From JACVRN01 sp963715565 (GTDB lineage Bacteria > Acidobacteriota > Blastocatellia > Pyrinomonadales > Pyrinomonadaceae), in NCBI GenBank assembly GCA_963715565.1, contig OY970256.1:2728001-2792000 (forward strand): a stretch of DNA of 64,000 nt, in the 5' to 3' direction. Positions 8,179 through 16,178 of this stretch are shown here, one piece after another. Made by a program: the position numbers and the translations under genes. Within the stretch, counting starts at the first letter, position 1. Every line of letters begins with the position of its first letter. The notes beneath the pieces were generated by a model. It did not search any database and had not been told where the DNA came from. It saw nothing but the letters and a program-made list of their open reading frames with translations.

Positions 8179-9312
8179 TCACAGCTTTCTCACAAAACAT
8201 TTACCGGGCAACTGGCGCACTAGCTCTCTCATTTCAAGCGCCAGCAGCGCGCTCATTAATTCCGGCAAAGCGAGCCCGGAAGCCTGCGCGAGCGCATCAA
8301 TATGCACGCCTGCATCCACGGAAAGCAACTTCCAGACGGCGTGCTCTGCGGTTGAGAGGTCGCCCGGCACAAGCTCAAGCTGTTGGCCCAGCGCGTCCTC
8401 GTCCGTCGTCTTTTTAGACTCGGGCGGCAAGAGCCGCGCAGCCACGTCGGGAGGCAACTCAGCCGCGACGTCCTGCCATTGCTGCACGAGTTTCGCGCCC
8501 GCGCCCTTGATGAGATAGTTCGTCCCGAAAGAGTTTCTAGAAGTGATGTTGCCCGGCACGGCAAACACTTCGCGTCCCTGTTCAAGAGCCAGACGCGCCG
8601 TTATCAAAGAGCCGCTCGATTCCGCCGCCTCTACAATCACGACGCCGAGGCTCAAGCCGCTAATAACGCGATTGCGATACGGAAAGTTCTGCGGCGCGGG
8701 CGGCGTCTCCAATGGAAACTCGGAAACGAGCGCGCCGCCGTGCTCTAAAATCTCGTCCGCAAGCCGCCGGTGGTCGCGCGGGTAAACCTGGTCCAGCCCG
8801 GTTCCCATCACAGCCGCCGTGCGGCCTCCGGCTTCAATCGCGCCGCGATGCGCCGCCGCGTCAATCCCACGCGCAAGGCCCGAGATAATCGTCACGCCGC
8901 GTTCTGCCAGATCGCGCGCCAGCATAGTGGCAGCGTTCTGCCCGTAGGTGGAGGAGCGGCGCGAGCCTACAATCGCCACGCACGGCTCGTCCAGACACGC
9001 GGCCCACTCGCCCTTCACGTACAACGTAATCGGCGGGTCAAAGATCTCGCGCAGGAGCGCAGGGTACACACCGTCGTCCAACAGCAAGAGGTCCGCACCC
9101 AGAGAGCGCACGCGCAATATCTCTGCTGCGGCGCGCTCGAAGAGTTCGCGCGCCATGATGCTCTCGACCGCTTCCGGACGAAGACGCAAGGCTTCAAGCT
9201 CCATGCGCGTCGCACTGAAAACAGATTCGGCAGAGCCGAAACGTTCAAGGAGCTTGGTGGCTGCGCGCGGCCCCACGCCCGGCGTCATGTTGAGCGCAAT
9301 CCATTCTTTCAT
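8179..9312 (-). CDS. dprA: DNA processing protein DprA (RecA loader in transformation)
   Basis: A 377-residue protein with the DprA order: an N-terminal helix-hairpin-helix/SAM-like region (ALNMTPGVGPRAATKLLERFG), an extended Rossmann fold with IVGSRRSSTYGQ, ISGLARGIDAAAHRGA and GTGLDQVYP, the FPYRNRVISGLS motif, EAAESSGSL and EVFAVPGNI. A C-terminal winged-helix (DprA_WH) ends near LPGKCFV. DprA binds incoming single-stranded DNA and loads RecA, so it is a competence marker, although it is widespread in non-competent bacteria too. I start at the ATG at 9312 (MKEWIALN), because the longer frame to 9387 has no family-like sequence. Its stop abuts a family A repeat arm. The tRNA-Sec gene is 110 bp upstream on the same strand. 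Confidence 0.96.
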   Translation of the reverse strand: MKEWIALNMTPGVGPRAATKLLERFGSAESVFSATRMELEALRLRPEAVESIMARELFERAAAEILRVRSLGADLLLLDDGVYPALLREIFDPPITLYVKGEWAACLDEPCVAIVGSRRSSTYGQNAATMLARDLAERGVTIISGLARGIDAAAHRGAIEAGGRTAAVMGTGLDQVYPRDHRRLADEILEHGGALVSEFPLETPPAPQNFPYRNRVISGLSLGVVIVEAAESSGSLITARLALEQGREVFAVPGNITSRNSFGTNYLIKGAGAKLVQQWQDVAAELPPDVAARLLPPESKKTTDEDALGQQLELVPGDLSTAEHAVWKLLSVDAGVHIDALAQASGLALPELMSALLALEMRELVRQLPGKCFVRKL

Positions 9313-9384
9313 GATTTCAGACTTTCGCTTTTTGGATTCAAGACAGGGTTCCGGATTGTGAGGCGCAATCCTTATCTCTTCAGA

Positions 9385-9418
9385 CAATCCAAAATCGAAA
9401 ATCTAAAATCCAAAATCG
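9385..9418. repeat. Half element of the GATTTTC heptamer repeat, family D
   Basis: The complement strand reads GATTTTG, GATTTTA, GATTTTC, GATTTTG in tandem. Unlike other copies I see no matching opposite arm, so this is a single-armed remnant between the tRNA-Sec 3' end and dprA. The complete family D hairpin is at 22322-22434. Confidence 0.75.
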
Positions 9419-9421
9419 TTT

Positions 9422-9520
9422 TGGCGGAGGCGTGTAGGAATCGAACCTACCCAAGCCTGCTCTCACAGGCTCACAGACGGTTTTGAAGACCGCGCCGTTC
9501 ACCAGAACAGATGCGCCTCC
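9422..9520 (-). tRNA. selC: tRNA-Sec (anticodon TCA), selenocysteine
   Basis: Read on the minus strand, the gene begins GGAGGCGC and ends CGCCTCC-G-CCA, so CCA is encoded. The D stem is 6 bp (CTGTTC/GAACGG) with a 4-base loop, which is diagnostic of tRNA-Sec. The anticodon stem GCGGT/ACCGT holds the loop CTTCAAA with anticodon TCA, which reads UGA. A long variable arm is present (AGCCTG/CAGGCT). The T arm is GTAGG-TTCGATT-CCTAC. The acceptor stem has 7 clear pairs plus a C-A mismatch at the eighth. The total is about 99 nt, long for a tRNA but normal for this type. It implies SelA, SelB, SelD and at least one selenoprotein elsewhere in the genome. Confidence 0.95.
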
Positions 9521-9903
9521 CAACCCTCGCTAACCGAGACGAAACGCCTCAAGACCCTACGCGCCAGATGCGGCGACTGTCAAGCGGCCCCGACGTCCCG
9601 ACGCCCCGCGGGAAGTTATAAGCCATTGAAGCTCAGCCCTTTAGAAGCTCCCCGAACGACATCGCCTGATGCGACATTGCATCCTCCACGGTGCTTGCGC
9701 GCGGCCTCTTCCCTCCGTAGCTTTGACCTGAAAGCTTGGACATTCTTGATGCATCTATGCTTGAATGCTGCTGCTCTCGCGCCGCAAAGCTTTGGCAGTG
9801 AAGTTCGCTATACGACCGCAGCGAAGGTGAGCCAGACCACTACTCAGCCACGCTCGCACGGCTTAACCTCAAAGCTGCTCAATCATTCACAGGAACTGCT
9901 CCC
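9521..9903. other. Intergenic region upstream of the TIR-CHAT gene
   Basis: About 380 bases with no convincing gene. An open frame running into the TIR gene from 9626 has no protein-like character and no ribosome binding site. The stretch presumably holds the divergent promoters of the tRNA-Sec gene and the TIR-CHAT gene; no clear -35/-10 pair was identified. Confidence 0.5.
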
Positions 9904-12900
9904 ATGCAAGACCGACACATCTTTATCTCACATAGCAGCCAGGACGACGAATTTGCCAAAGAGCTCCACGATGCTCTTGTGAGCTTCGGATTAACCGTTT
10001 GGGTTGATTCCCAAAACCTGCGCGGCGGAAACAAGCTCGCCATGGAAATTGACGCAGCCATAGAAGGAGCGCGCCAAGTCATCGCCGTGCTCAGTCCCAA
10101 GACAATTAACTCCTCCTGGGTGCGTACGGAGATTCAAAAGGCTTTAGAGGTTGAAGCAAACCGTCAGCATGAAGGCTACAGAGTGATTCCGCTCCTCCTG
10201 CCCGGAATTGAGCCCTCAGCTTTGCCTGCGTGGTTTGACAAAGAACCCGTGGGTATTACCGTCGAAATCAAAGTCGGCGGATTGATTGAAGCCATGCCGG
10301 ACATTCTCGCAGCCCTGGGCGAGCGTCTGTCTACCGACCGTCAACCTGTTAAAGAAGTCGCTTCCAAACCCGTCGAAGAATTGACGCTCAAGCTGAATGA
10401 TTTACAGATTGAAACAAAAGACGGTAAGCGCCGCGCCCGAGCTGTCGGTCAATTGACTTATGAGCCTTCAGACAATTCAACTCATAAACGAGTTGAGAGC
10501 AGACGCTACAGCTTCACCGCGCCGATAGGAATTATCGAGACGGAAGATTTGCGCTGGTATCTGGAAGAATATTTTGTCTGGCCCATTGGAGTCTTCCGCG
10601 AACGCGCCGAACGCATCGAAGCCCAACTGCCCAAATGGGGACAGGCTTTATACCAGTCGGCCTTCGCGCCGGAGGTCGCACATGAAGCTCTCAGGTCATG
10701 GCAACAAGCAGGCATGGATGGCGAACGTCGCTTCTCCGTCTTCGTAGAGGAAGAGTTGCCCGTCGGAGCAAGCCCGGAGGAACAGACTACCGCCAGCGAA
10801 GAGAAACAAGCTGCCGCCAGCGAGGCCGCGAGCCTCTTGCTTTCGCTGCCGTGGGAACTCCTGCACGACGGGCGCGGCTTTCTCTTTCACGGCAAACATC
10901 CGGTTCGCGTGCGTCGTCGCCTTCCAAACCGTCACTCGCAAACCGTCAGGCCCACGCAACTGCCTATTCGCATCCTGCTCGTGAGCCCGCGTCCTGAAGA
11001 AGAGCTTCGCATAGGCTACATAGACCATCGCATCAGCGCCAAACCACTGGTTGAAGCAGTAGAGAGTTTAGGCGAACTGGCAAAGCTGACCTTACTCACT
11101 CCCCCCACCTTCCCCGCGCTCGAAGAAGCATTACACAAGGCTGCCGAGGATGGCGTGCCTTTCGATGTCGTACACTTTGACGGCCACGGCGTCTACGACC
11201 ACAGGGTCGGACTAGGCGGTCTGTGCTTTGAAGACCCGAACGACACGGAGAAGTTAGAACAGCGCCGGATGCAGTTAATTCACGCCGAACGGCTGGCCGA
11301 GGTCATACGCGACCACAGCATCCCGCTCGTCTTCCTGGAAGCCTGTCAAACCGCGAAGACCGAAGAAGACCCCACCGCTTCGGTCGCCGCGAAACTTCTG
11401 GAAGAAGGCGTCAGCTCAGTCGTTGCGATGAGCCACAGCGTGCTCGTCGAAACCGCGCATCGCTTCGTCAAAGCCTTCTATCAAGAGCTGGCCGAAGGAA
11501 GGCGCATCGGCACGGCCATGCTCGCAGGACAGCGCGAGCTTCATCGAGAAACCCTCAGGGGCAAGATGATGGGCGCAGGCGAGCTACACCTACAAGACTG
11601 GTTCGTCCCCGTCCTCTATCAGGAAGAACAAGACCCGCAATTAATCACCCGGTTGCAGTCCCAACAGGTACAGCAGCTTCAAGTCACACAACGCCACTTG
11701 AGCTTAGGCGCGTTGCCTCAGCCTCCACCCCACGAATTTCAAGGACGCAGCCGCGAGCTGCTGGCCTTAGAGCGCCTGCTCTATAACGAGCCTTACGCGG
11801 TCGTGCGCGGTCAGGGCGGAGCGGGAAAGACCACGCTCGCAGTCGAGCTAGCACGCTGGCTCGTACGCCTGGGCCGCTTCCGCCGCGCAGCCTTCGTCAG
11901 CCTTGAACAGTATACCGACGCCCGCACCGTCCTCGACCATCTAGGTCGCCAACTCCTGCCCAAAAGTGATAACTGGTCCGTCGCCCAGTTCCCCGACATG
12001 AAGCAGGCGCTCCAACCCATAGAGCGCGCACTCGCCGACCGTGCCACCATCATCGTCCTCGATAACATGGAAAGCGTCCTTCCAGACCACATAGCAAACC
12101 TGCCGTCAGGCACACAGCAACTTCAAGAGGAAGAGCTTCAACGACTCTTCCAACTCTGCCAACAGCTTCTCCAAGCTGACCCCGCCACGCGTATTCTCTT
12201 CACCAGCCGCGAGTCATTGCCCGCGCCCTTCGATAACAGGCGCAGAGAAATCTCCCTCGGCCCATTGAGCCAGGAAGATGCCATCAAGCTCGTCGGCGAG
12301 GTCATGAAGCAAGAGGGCCTGACCCCCAAAGCGGAAGACCCCGGCGGCGACCCCAAAGAAATCACAGACCTCGTCGAAGCCGTCAATCGCCACGCCCGCG
12401 CCCTCGTCCTGCTCGCCCGTGAAGTTGCCCGTCGCGGAGTGCGAACGACCACCGAAAACCTACATCAACTGATGGCCGAACTCGACAGTAAGTACCCCGG
12501 CGACCGTGAGAACTCACTATACGCGAGCGTGGAGTTGTCGCTGCGGCGTCTGCCCCCGGAAGTGCGAGACCAGCTCAAGCCGCTGGCCGTCTTTCACGGC
12601 GGAGCGCACATACAGGTGTTCGATTACGTGTTGGGTATTGCTGAAGACGATGTGGAAACAGTTCCCGGTATATTCCGCCATCTGGTAGAAGTCGGCCTTG
12701 CTGAAGATATGGGGTATGGACACCTTGTGCTGGACCCGGCCCTGCCGCCCTATCTGCTCAGGGAGTTGAGTGAAGAGGAGCAGGAAGAGGCGAGAGGACG
12801 ATGGGCTGAAGGTATGAGATGGTTAACGAGCTTTCTCTATCAGCAGTTATTTAAGGATGCCGAATTATCCGCTCGATTGACGCTGCTGGAGTTGCCGAAC

Positions 12901-14322
12901 CTGCTGGCGATGCTGCAGTGGATGCAGCAGCAGGATGCGCCGGAAGAAGTTGTAGGGCTAGCGAGTAAGGTAGAAACACTGCTCGCCAATTTAGGCCGAC
13001 CACAGGCGCTGGCAGAAGCGACCAGAGTGCGAGAGCAAGCGGCCAAGGGATTGAGTGAGTGGAGCCATGCTCGGTTCGTGACGGAAAACGAAAGCATCAA
13101 CCGGATGTTGGACAGTGGTGCTCTGCCGTCAGCCTACGCCGCAGCACAACAGCTTCTGCAACGAAGTTTGGCATCAGGCGAAGAGGCTTATCCAGAGGCA
13201 GCTTATGACCTCGCTTTTGCACATTGGAAGCTTGGGAGAGTGCTCAGCAGGGGAGGAGCAGCCGAAGAGGCGCTAATTCAACTGGCTGAGGTTCAGCGGC
13301 GGTTTCAGGCACTATCAGATGCAGGTGATACCGATGCTGAACAGATGGTCTCGACAGCGATCACTGAGAGCGGCGGGTGCTTGAGAGCTTTAGGGCGATT
13401 AGATGCTGCTGCCGCAGCTTATCAGGAAGCTATCAGGCGTAGTGAGAAACTTAAGGATCGGAGAACTATAGCTGTCAGCAAAGGCAATCTCGGGACAGTC
13501 CGTATGTTGCAAGAGCGCTATGCTGAGGCACTGAAAATCTATACTGAAGCGCGAGATATCTTTGCAACCTTGGGAGAGCCAATCAGCGTCGCTACCACGT
13601 GGCATCAAATCGGGATGACACATAAAAATGCTGGGCAATATGAACAGGCAGAACGAGCCTACCGTCAATCTTTGGCTATCAGAGTCCAACAGAAGAACCT
13701 CTCTGGTGAGGCTAGTAGTATGGGTGAATTGGGTAATCTTTATAGTTTAATGGGACGTCTGGAAGAGGCCGTGATCTGTTATCGTCAAGCAGCGGATATT
13801 CACGTCAATCTACAAGACCAAATGTATGAAGGATTCGACCGTAACAATCTGGCTATTACGCTCATCCAGCTGCAACGCTACGATGAAGCGCGCCGCGAGT
13901 TACTCCGTGCGATTGAGTGCAAGAAGCCCTACGGCCACGCGGCTCAACCGTGGACAACTTGGGCCATTCTGTATGATCTAGAGCAGACCACAGAAGATAC
14001 AACGGCTGCAGCGCAGGCACGGCAGCAAGCCATCGAGAGCTATTTGGCTTATCGTCGCGCTGGTGGTCAGAGTACAACAAGCGGTGCGCAGTTTTGCGGG
14101 ATGGCAGCACAAGCAATCGAGCAGGGACAGACGACCGAGATGGAACAAGCCCTTGCCCAGATTGCGGGAGCAGATGTTCCGCCGTCAGCCAAAGTGCTTA
14201 TCTCCAAGCTGCAATCCATCCTGCGTGGTGATCGCAATCCCGCTCTCCCCGCTGACCCGAATTTAGATTACTCGAATGCTGTGGAGTTACAACTGCTATT
14301 GGAAGAGTTAAGTGCGCGATGA
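9904..14322 (+). CDS. TIR-CHAT-STAND NTPase-TPR protein (NLR-like conflict protein)
   Basis: A 1472-residue multidomain protein. Residues 1-140 are a TIR domain (HIFISHSSQDDEFAKEL at the N-terminus, then SPKTINSSWVRTE with the conserved Trp72 and the Glu76 expected in NAD-cleaving TIRs). Residues about 157-575 are a CHAT caspase-like protease, with SLPWELLHDG, then HFDGHG (catalytic His428) and FLEACQTAK (catalytic Cys481). Residues about 612-860 are a STAND/NB-ARC NTPase with P-loop GQGGAGKTT (Lys642), Walker B TIIVLDN (Asp720) and a sensor-like RILFTSRE. After a helical region come about six TPRs (roughly residues 1080-1400), which probably sense the trigger. Both TIR and CHAT are effectors in bacterial and eukaryotic immunity; having both in one chain suggests a dual-output anti-phage or cell-suicide switch. 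It stands alone, between tRNA-Sec and the box promoter. From about 12600 the codons look less GC-rich than in the first half, a visual impression. Confidence 0.88.
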   Translation: MQDRHIFISHSSQDDEFAKELHDALVSFGLTVWVDSQNLRGGNKLAMEIDAAIEGARQVIAVLSPKTINSSWVRTEIQKALEVEANRQHEGYRVIPLLLPGIEPSALPAWFDKEPVGITVEIKVGGLIEAMPDILAALGERLSTDRQPVKEVASKPVEELTLKLNDLQIETKDGKRRARAVGQLTYEPSDNSTHKRVESRRYSFTAPIGIIETEDLRWYLEEYFVWPIGVFRERAERIEAQLPKWGQALYQSAFAPEVAHEALRSWQQAGMDGERRFSVFVEEELPVGASPEEQTTASEEKQAAASEAASLLLSLPWELLHDGRGFLFHGKHPVRVRRRLPNRHSQTVRPTQLPIRILLVSPRPEEELRIGYIDHRISAKPLVEAVESLGELAKLTLLTPPTFPALEEALHKAAEDGVPFDVVHFDGHGVYDHRVGLGGLCFEDPNDTEKLEQRRMQLIHAERLAEVIRDHSIPLVFLEACQTAKTEEDPTASVAAKLLEEGVSSVVAMSHSVLVETAHRFVKAFYQELAEGRRIGTAMLAGQRELHRETLRGKMMGAGELHLQDWFVPVLYQEEQDPQLITRLQSQQVQQLQVTQRHLSLGALPQPPPHEFQGRSRELLALERLLYNEPYAVVRGQGGAGKTTLAVELARWLVRLGRFRRAAFVSLEQYTDARTVLDHLGRQLLPKSDNWSVAQFPDMKQALQPIERALADRATIIVLDNMESVLPDHIANLPSGTQQLQEEELQRLFQLCQQLLQADPATRILFTSRESLPAPFDNRRREISLGPLSQEDAIKLVGEVMKQEGLTPKAEDPGGDPKEITDLVEAVNRHARALVLLAREVARRGVRTTTENLHQLMAELDSKYPGDRENSLYASVELSLRRLPPEVRDQLKPLAVFHGGAHIQVFDYVLGIAEDDVETVPGIFRHLVEVGLAEDMGYGHLVLDPALPPYLLRELSEEEQEEARGRWAEGMRWLTSFLYQQLFKDAELSARLTLLELPNLLAMLQWMQQQDAPEEVVGLASKVETLLANLGRPQALAEATRVREQAAKGLSEWSHARFVTENESINRMLDSGALPSAYAAAQQLLQRSLASGEEAYPEAAYDLAFAHWKLGRVLSRGGAAEEALIQLAEVQRRFQALSDAGDTDAEQMVSTAITESGGCLRALGRLDAAAAAYQEAIRRSEKLKDRRTIAVSKGNLGTVRMLQERYAEALKIYTEARDIFATLGEPISVATTWHQIGMTHKNAGQYEQAERAYRQSLAIRVQQKNLSGEASSMGELGNLYSLMGRLEEAVICYRQAADIHVNLQDQMYEGFDRNNLAITLIQLQRYDEARRELLRAIECKKPYGHAAQPWTTWAILYDLEQTTEDTTAAAQARQQAIESYLAYRRAGGQSTTSGAQFCGMAAQAIEQGQTTEMEQALAQIAGADVPPSAKVLISKLQSILRGDRNPALPADPNLDYSNAVELQLLLEELSAR

Positions 14323-14357
14323 GGCTCAGAGTGGAGTAGTCTGAGAGGTGAGTGCGC

Positions 14358-14387
14358 TTGACTGGAAGGGCGAGGACTCGCTATTAT
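14358..14387 (+). promoter_or_regulatory. Sigma70-type promoter of the box gene row
   Basis: TTGACT at 14358-14363 and TATTAT at 14382-14387 with an 18-bp spacer, 5 of 6 matches in each hexamer. It lies about 48 bp before the boxC start, and an operator-like palindrome overlaps the expected transcription start. Confidence 0.65.
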
Positions 14388-14391
14388 GATT

Positions 14392-14409
14392 TTCGAACGG
14401 ACGTTCGAA
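14392..14409. promoter_or_regulatory. 18-bp palindromic operator before boxC
   Basis: TTCGAACGGACGTTCGAA is a perfect inverted repeat (8-bp arms, centre GA). It starts 4 bp after the -10 hexamer, a position where a bound repressor would block transcription. The size and symmetry suit a TetR-family dimer, and a TetR-type gene is the third gene of the row. The pairing of this site with that regulator is inference. Confidence 0.6.
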
Positions 14410-14434
14410 CGGGTTGGAAATTAGGGGATTGAGA

Positions 14435-16099
14435 ATGAAGACAATGGCTGTGGAGACGGGGAATTTGAAGGTTAATTTTGAAACGTCGCCGGGGGAGTAC
14501 AGGCACTGGAAGCTGAAGCTGGACGGGGCGGTGGCGACGCTGTCGATGGATGTGCAGGAGGATGCGACGCTGGGCGATGGCTATAAGCTGAAGCTCAATT
14601 CTTATGATCTGGGTGTGGATATAGAGCTGGCGGACGCTGTGCAGCGTTTGAGGTTCGAGCACCCGGAGGTTCGCGTGGTCGTCGTCAAGAGTCTCAAGCC
14701 TAGAATCTTCTGCGCGGGGGCAAACATTTATATGCTGGGCACTAGCCCGCACGCTTTTAAAGTCAATTTCTGTAAGTTCACAAACGAGACGCGGTGTGCG
14801 ATTGAGGATGCGTCGCATCATTCCGGGCAGCGTTATGTGGCGGCGCTGAATGGCACGGCTTCGGGCGGCGGTTATGAATTGGCAATCGCGTGCGATGAAA
14901 TTTATCTGGTGGATGATGGCAATTCGGCTGTGTCGCTGCCGGAAGTTCCGTTGCTTGGCGTGTTGCCGGGCACGGGCGGGCTGACGCGTTTGGTGGACAA
15001 ACGCAAGGTGCGGCGCGACCGTGCGGATGTGTTCTCTACGCTGGCCGAGGGCTTGAAGGCCAAGCGTGCTAAAGAGTGGGGGCTGATTGACGGTTATTTT
15101 CCGACGAGCAAGTTTGAAGATGGTATCGCGCACCGCCTTGACGAGATGGTCGAAGAAGACAAGACATCTACGACGAGCGCGGGTATCAAGCTCAATCCAT
15201 TGGAAGTCGAAGCTACGGAAGCGGGGCGCGAGTACAAGTACGTGAGCGTGCGTTTGAACCGCCAGAAGCGTTACGCGGATTTGACTGTGCGCGGTCCTGA
15301 AGTTGATTTGCCTACCACGCCTGAAGAGATAGAAAGGCTGGGCGATAGCTACTGGCCCTTGCGCGCGTTTCGAGAGTTGGATGATGCGCTCTTGCACCTG
15401 CGCGTTAACGAGTTGGAGATAGGTCTCGTCTGCCTGCGCACGGAAGGTGATGCGGAGCGTGTGCTGTCGGCTGATAAAACGCTGGTAGAGCATCGTGACC
15501 ACTGGCTCGTGCGCGAAACGATTCTGCACATGGCGCGCGTGCTGCGCCGTCTTGATCTGACGGCCAAAAGCTTCTTTGCCATCATCGAGCCGGGAAGCTG
15601 CTTCGCAGGGAGTTTGCTTGAGCTGGCCTTGAGCGCAGACCGCACCTACATGCTCAACGACCCGGACCAGGAGGTCTTGATTGCTACGAGCGAGATGAAC
15701 GCGGGCGCGCTTCCGATGAGCAACGGCCTGACGCGTCTTCAGTCGCGCTTTCTTGCAGAGCCTGAAAGAGCGAACGAAGTGCTCGCTCATGAAGGCGCGT
15801 TTGATACGGAAGAAGCGGAAAGTGTGGGCCTGGTGACTTTCGCGCCGGACGAGCTGGATTGGGAGGACGAGATTCGCGTCGCTATCGAAGAGCGAACGTC
15901 GCTCTCGCCGGACGCTTTGACGGGCATGGAAGCATCGCTCCGCTTTGCCGGGCCGGAAACGCTCGACACCAAAATTTACGGACGCCTGACGGCGTGGCAG
16001 AACTGGATTTTCCAGCGCCCCAATGCCGTCGGCCCCGAAGGCGCTTTGACCAACTACGGCAAGCCTACGCAGCCGCAGTTTGATTATAAGAGAACGTAA
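14435..16099 (+). CDS. boxC: 2,3-epoxybenzoyl-CoA dihydrolase (benzoyl-CoA-dihydrodiol lyase)
   Basis: A 554-residue member of the enoyl-CoA hydratase (crotonase) superfamily in the BoxC branch. BoxC opens the ring of 2,3-epoxybenzoyl-CoA with two waters, giving 3,4-dehydroadipyl-CoA semialdehyde and formate. The sequence closely follows the Azoarcus type: DGYKLKLNSYDLGVDIEL, FEHPEVRVVVVKSLK, RIFCAGANIYMLG (oxyanion segment), KVNFCKFTNETR, LNGTASGGGYELAIACDEIY, SLPEVPLLGVLPGTGG and DKRKVRRDRADVF. A second, degenerate crotonase half follows. The start at ATG 14435 has AGGGGA at 14423-14428; a longer frame begins at 14414. It is first in the row, behind a promoter and operator, and is followed after a family A hairpin by boxB. 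A 579-codon open frame lies antisense to it and is judged a shadow. Confidence 0.96.
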   Translation: MKTMAVETGNLKVNFETSPGEYRHWKLKLDGAVATLSMDVQEDATLGDGYKLKLNSYDLGVDIELADAVQRLRFEHPEVRVVVVKSLKPRIFCAGANIYMLGTSPHAFKVNFCKFTNETRCAIEDASHHSGQRYVAALNGTASGGGYELAIACDEIYLVDDGNSAVSLPEVPLLGVLPGTGGLTRLVDKRKVRRDRADVFSTLAEGLKAKRAKEWGLIDGYFPTSKFEDGIAHRLDEMVEEDKTSTTSAGIKLNPLEVEATEAGREYKYVSVRLNRQKRYADLTVRGPEVDLPTTPEEIERLGDSYWPLRAFRELDDALLHLRVNELEIGLVCLRTEGDAERVLSADKTLVEHRDHWLVRETILHMARVLRRLDLTAKSFFAIIEPGSCFAGSLLELALSADRTYMLNDPDQEVLIATSEMNAGALPMSNGLTRLQSRFLAEPERANEVLAHEGAFDTEEAESVGLVTFAPDELDWEDEIRVAIEERTSLSPDALTGMEASLRFAGPETLDTKIYGRLTAWQNWIFQRPNAVGPEGALTNYGKPTQPQFDYKRT

Positions 16100-16102
16100 A
16101 AA

Positions 16103-16168
16103 GTGACAAGTGACGAGTGACAAGTGACAAGCAAGAAGATTTTATCTTGTCACTCGTCACTTGTCACT
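16103..16168. repeat. Heptamer-repeat hairpin, family A, boxC-boxB linker
   Basis: GTGACAA, GTGACGA, GTGACAA, GTGACAA, then a loop of about 16 bp, then TTGTCAC, TCGTCAC, TTGTCAC. It begins 3 bp after the boxC stop and ends just before the GAGGT ribosome binding site of boxB. Confidence 0.9.
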
Positions 16169-16178
16169 GAGGTTAATC

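Noticed and set aside
9422..9903. tRNA-Sec as integration site for the TIR-CHAT gene
   Set aside because: The tRNA 3' end, the usual integration target, faces dprA and not the TIR-CHAT gene. No duplicated tRNA end and no integrase were seen.
9626..9982. 118-codon frame upstream of and overlapping the TIR gene
   Set aside because: No ribosome binding site, no protein-like pattern, and it overlaps the TIR start in another frame.
14384..16123. 579-codon open frame antisense to boxC
   Set aside because: It begins in the family A repeat and mirrors boxC. Long antisense frames are common in GC-rich genes with strong third-position bias, and the translation is Arg-rich and without any family pattern.
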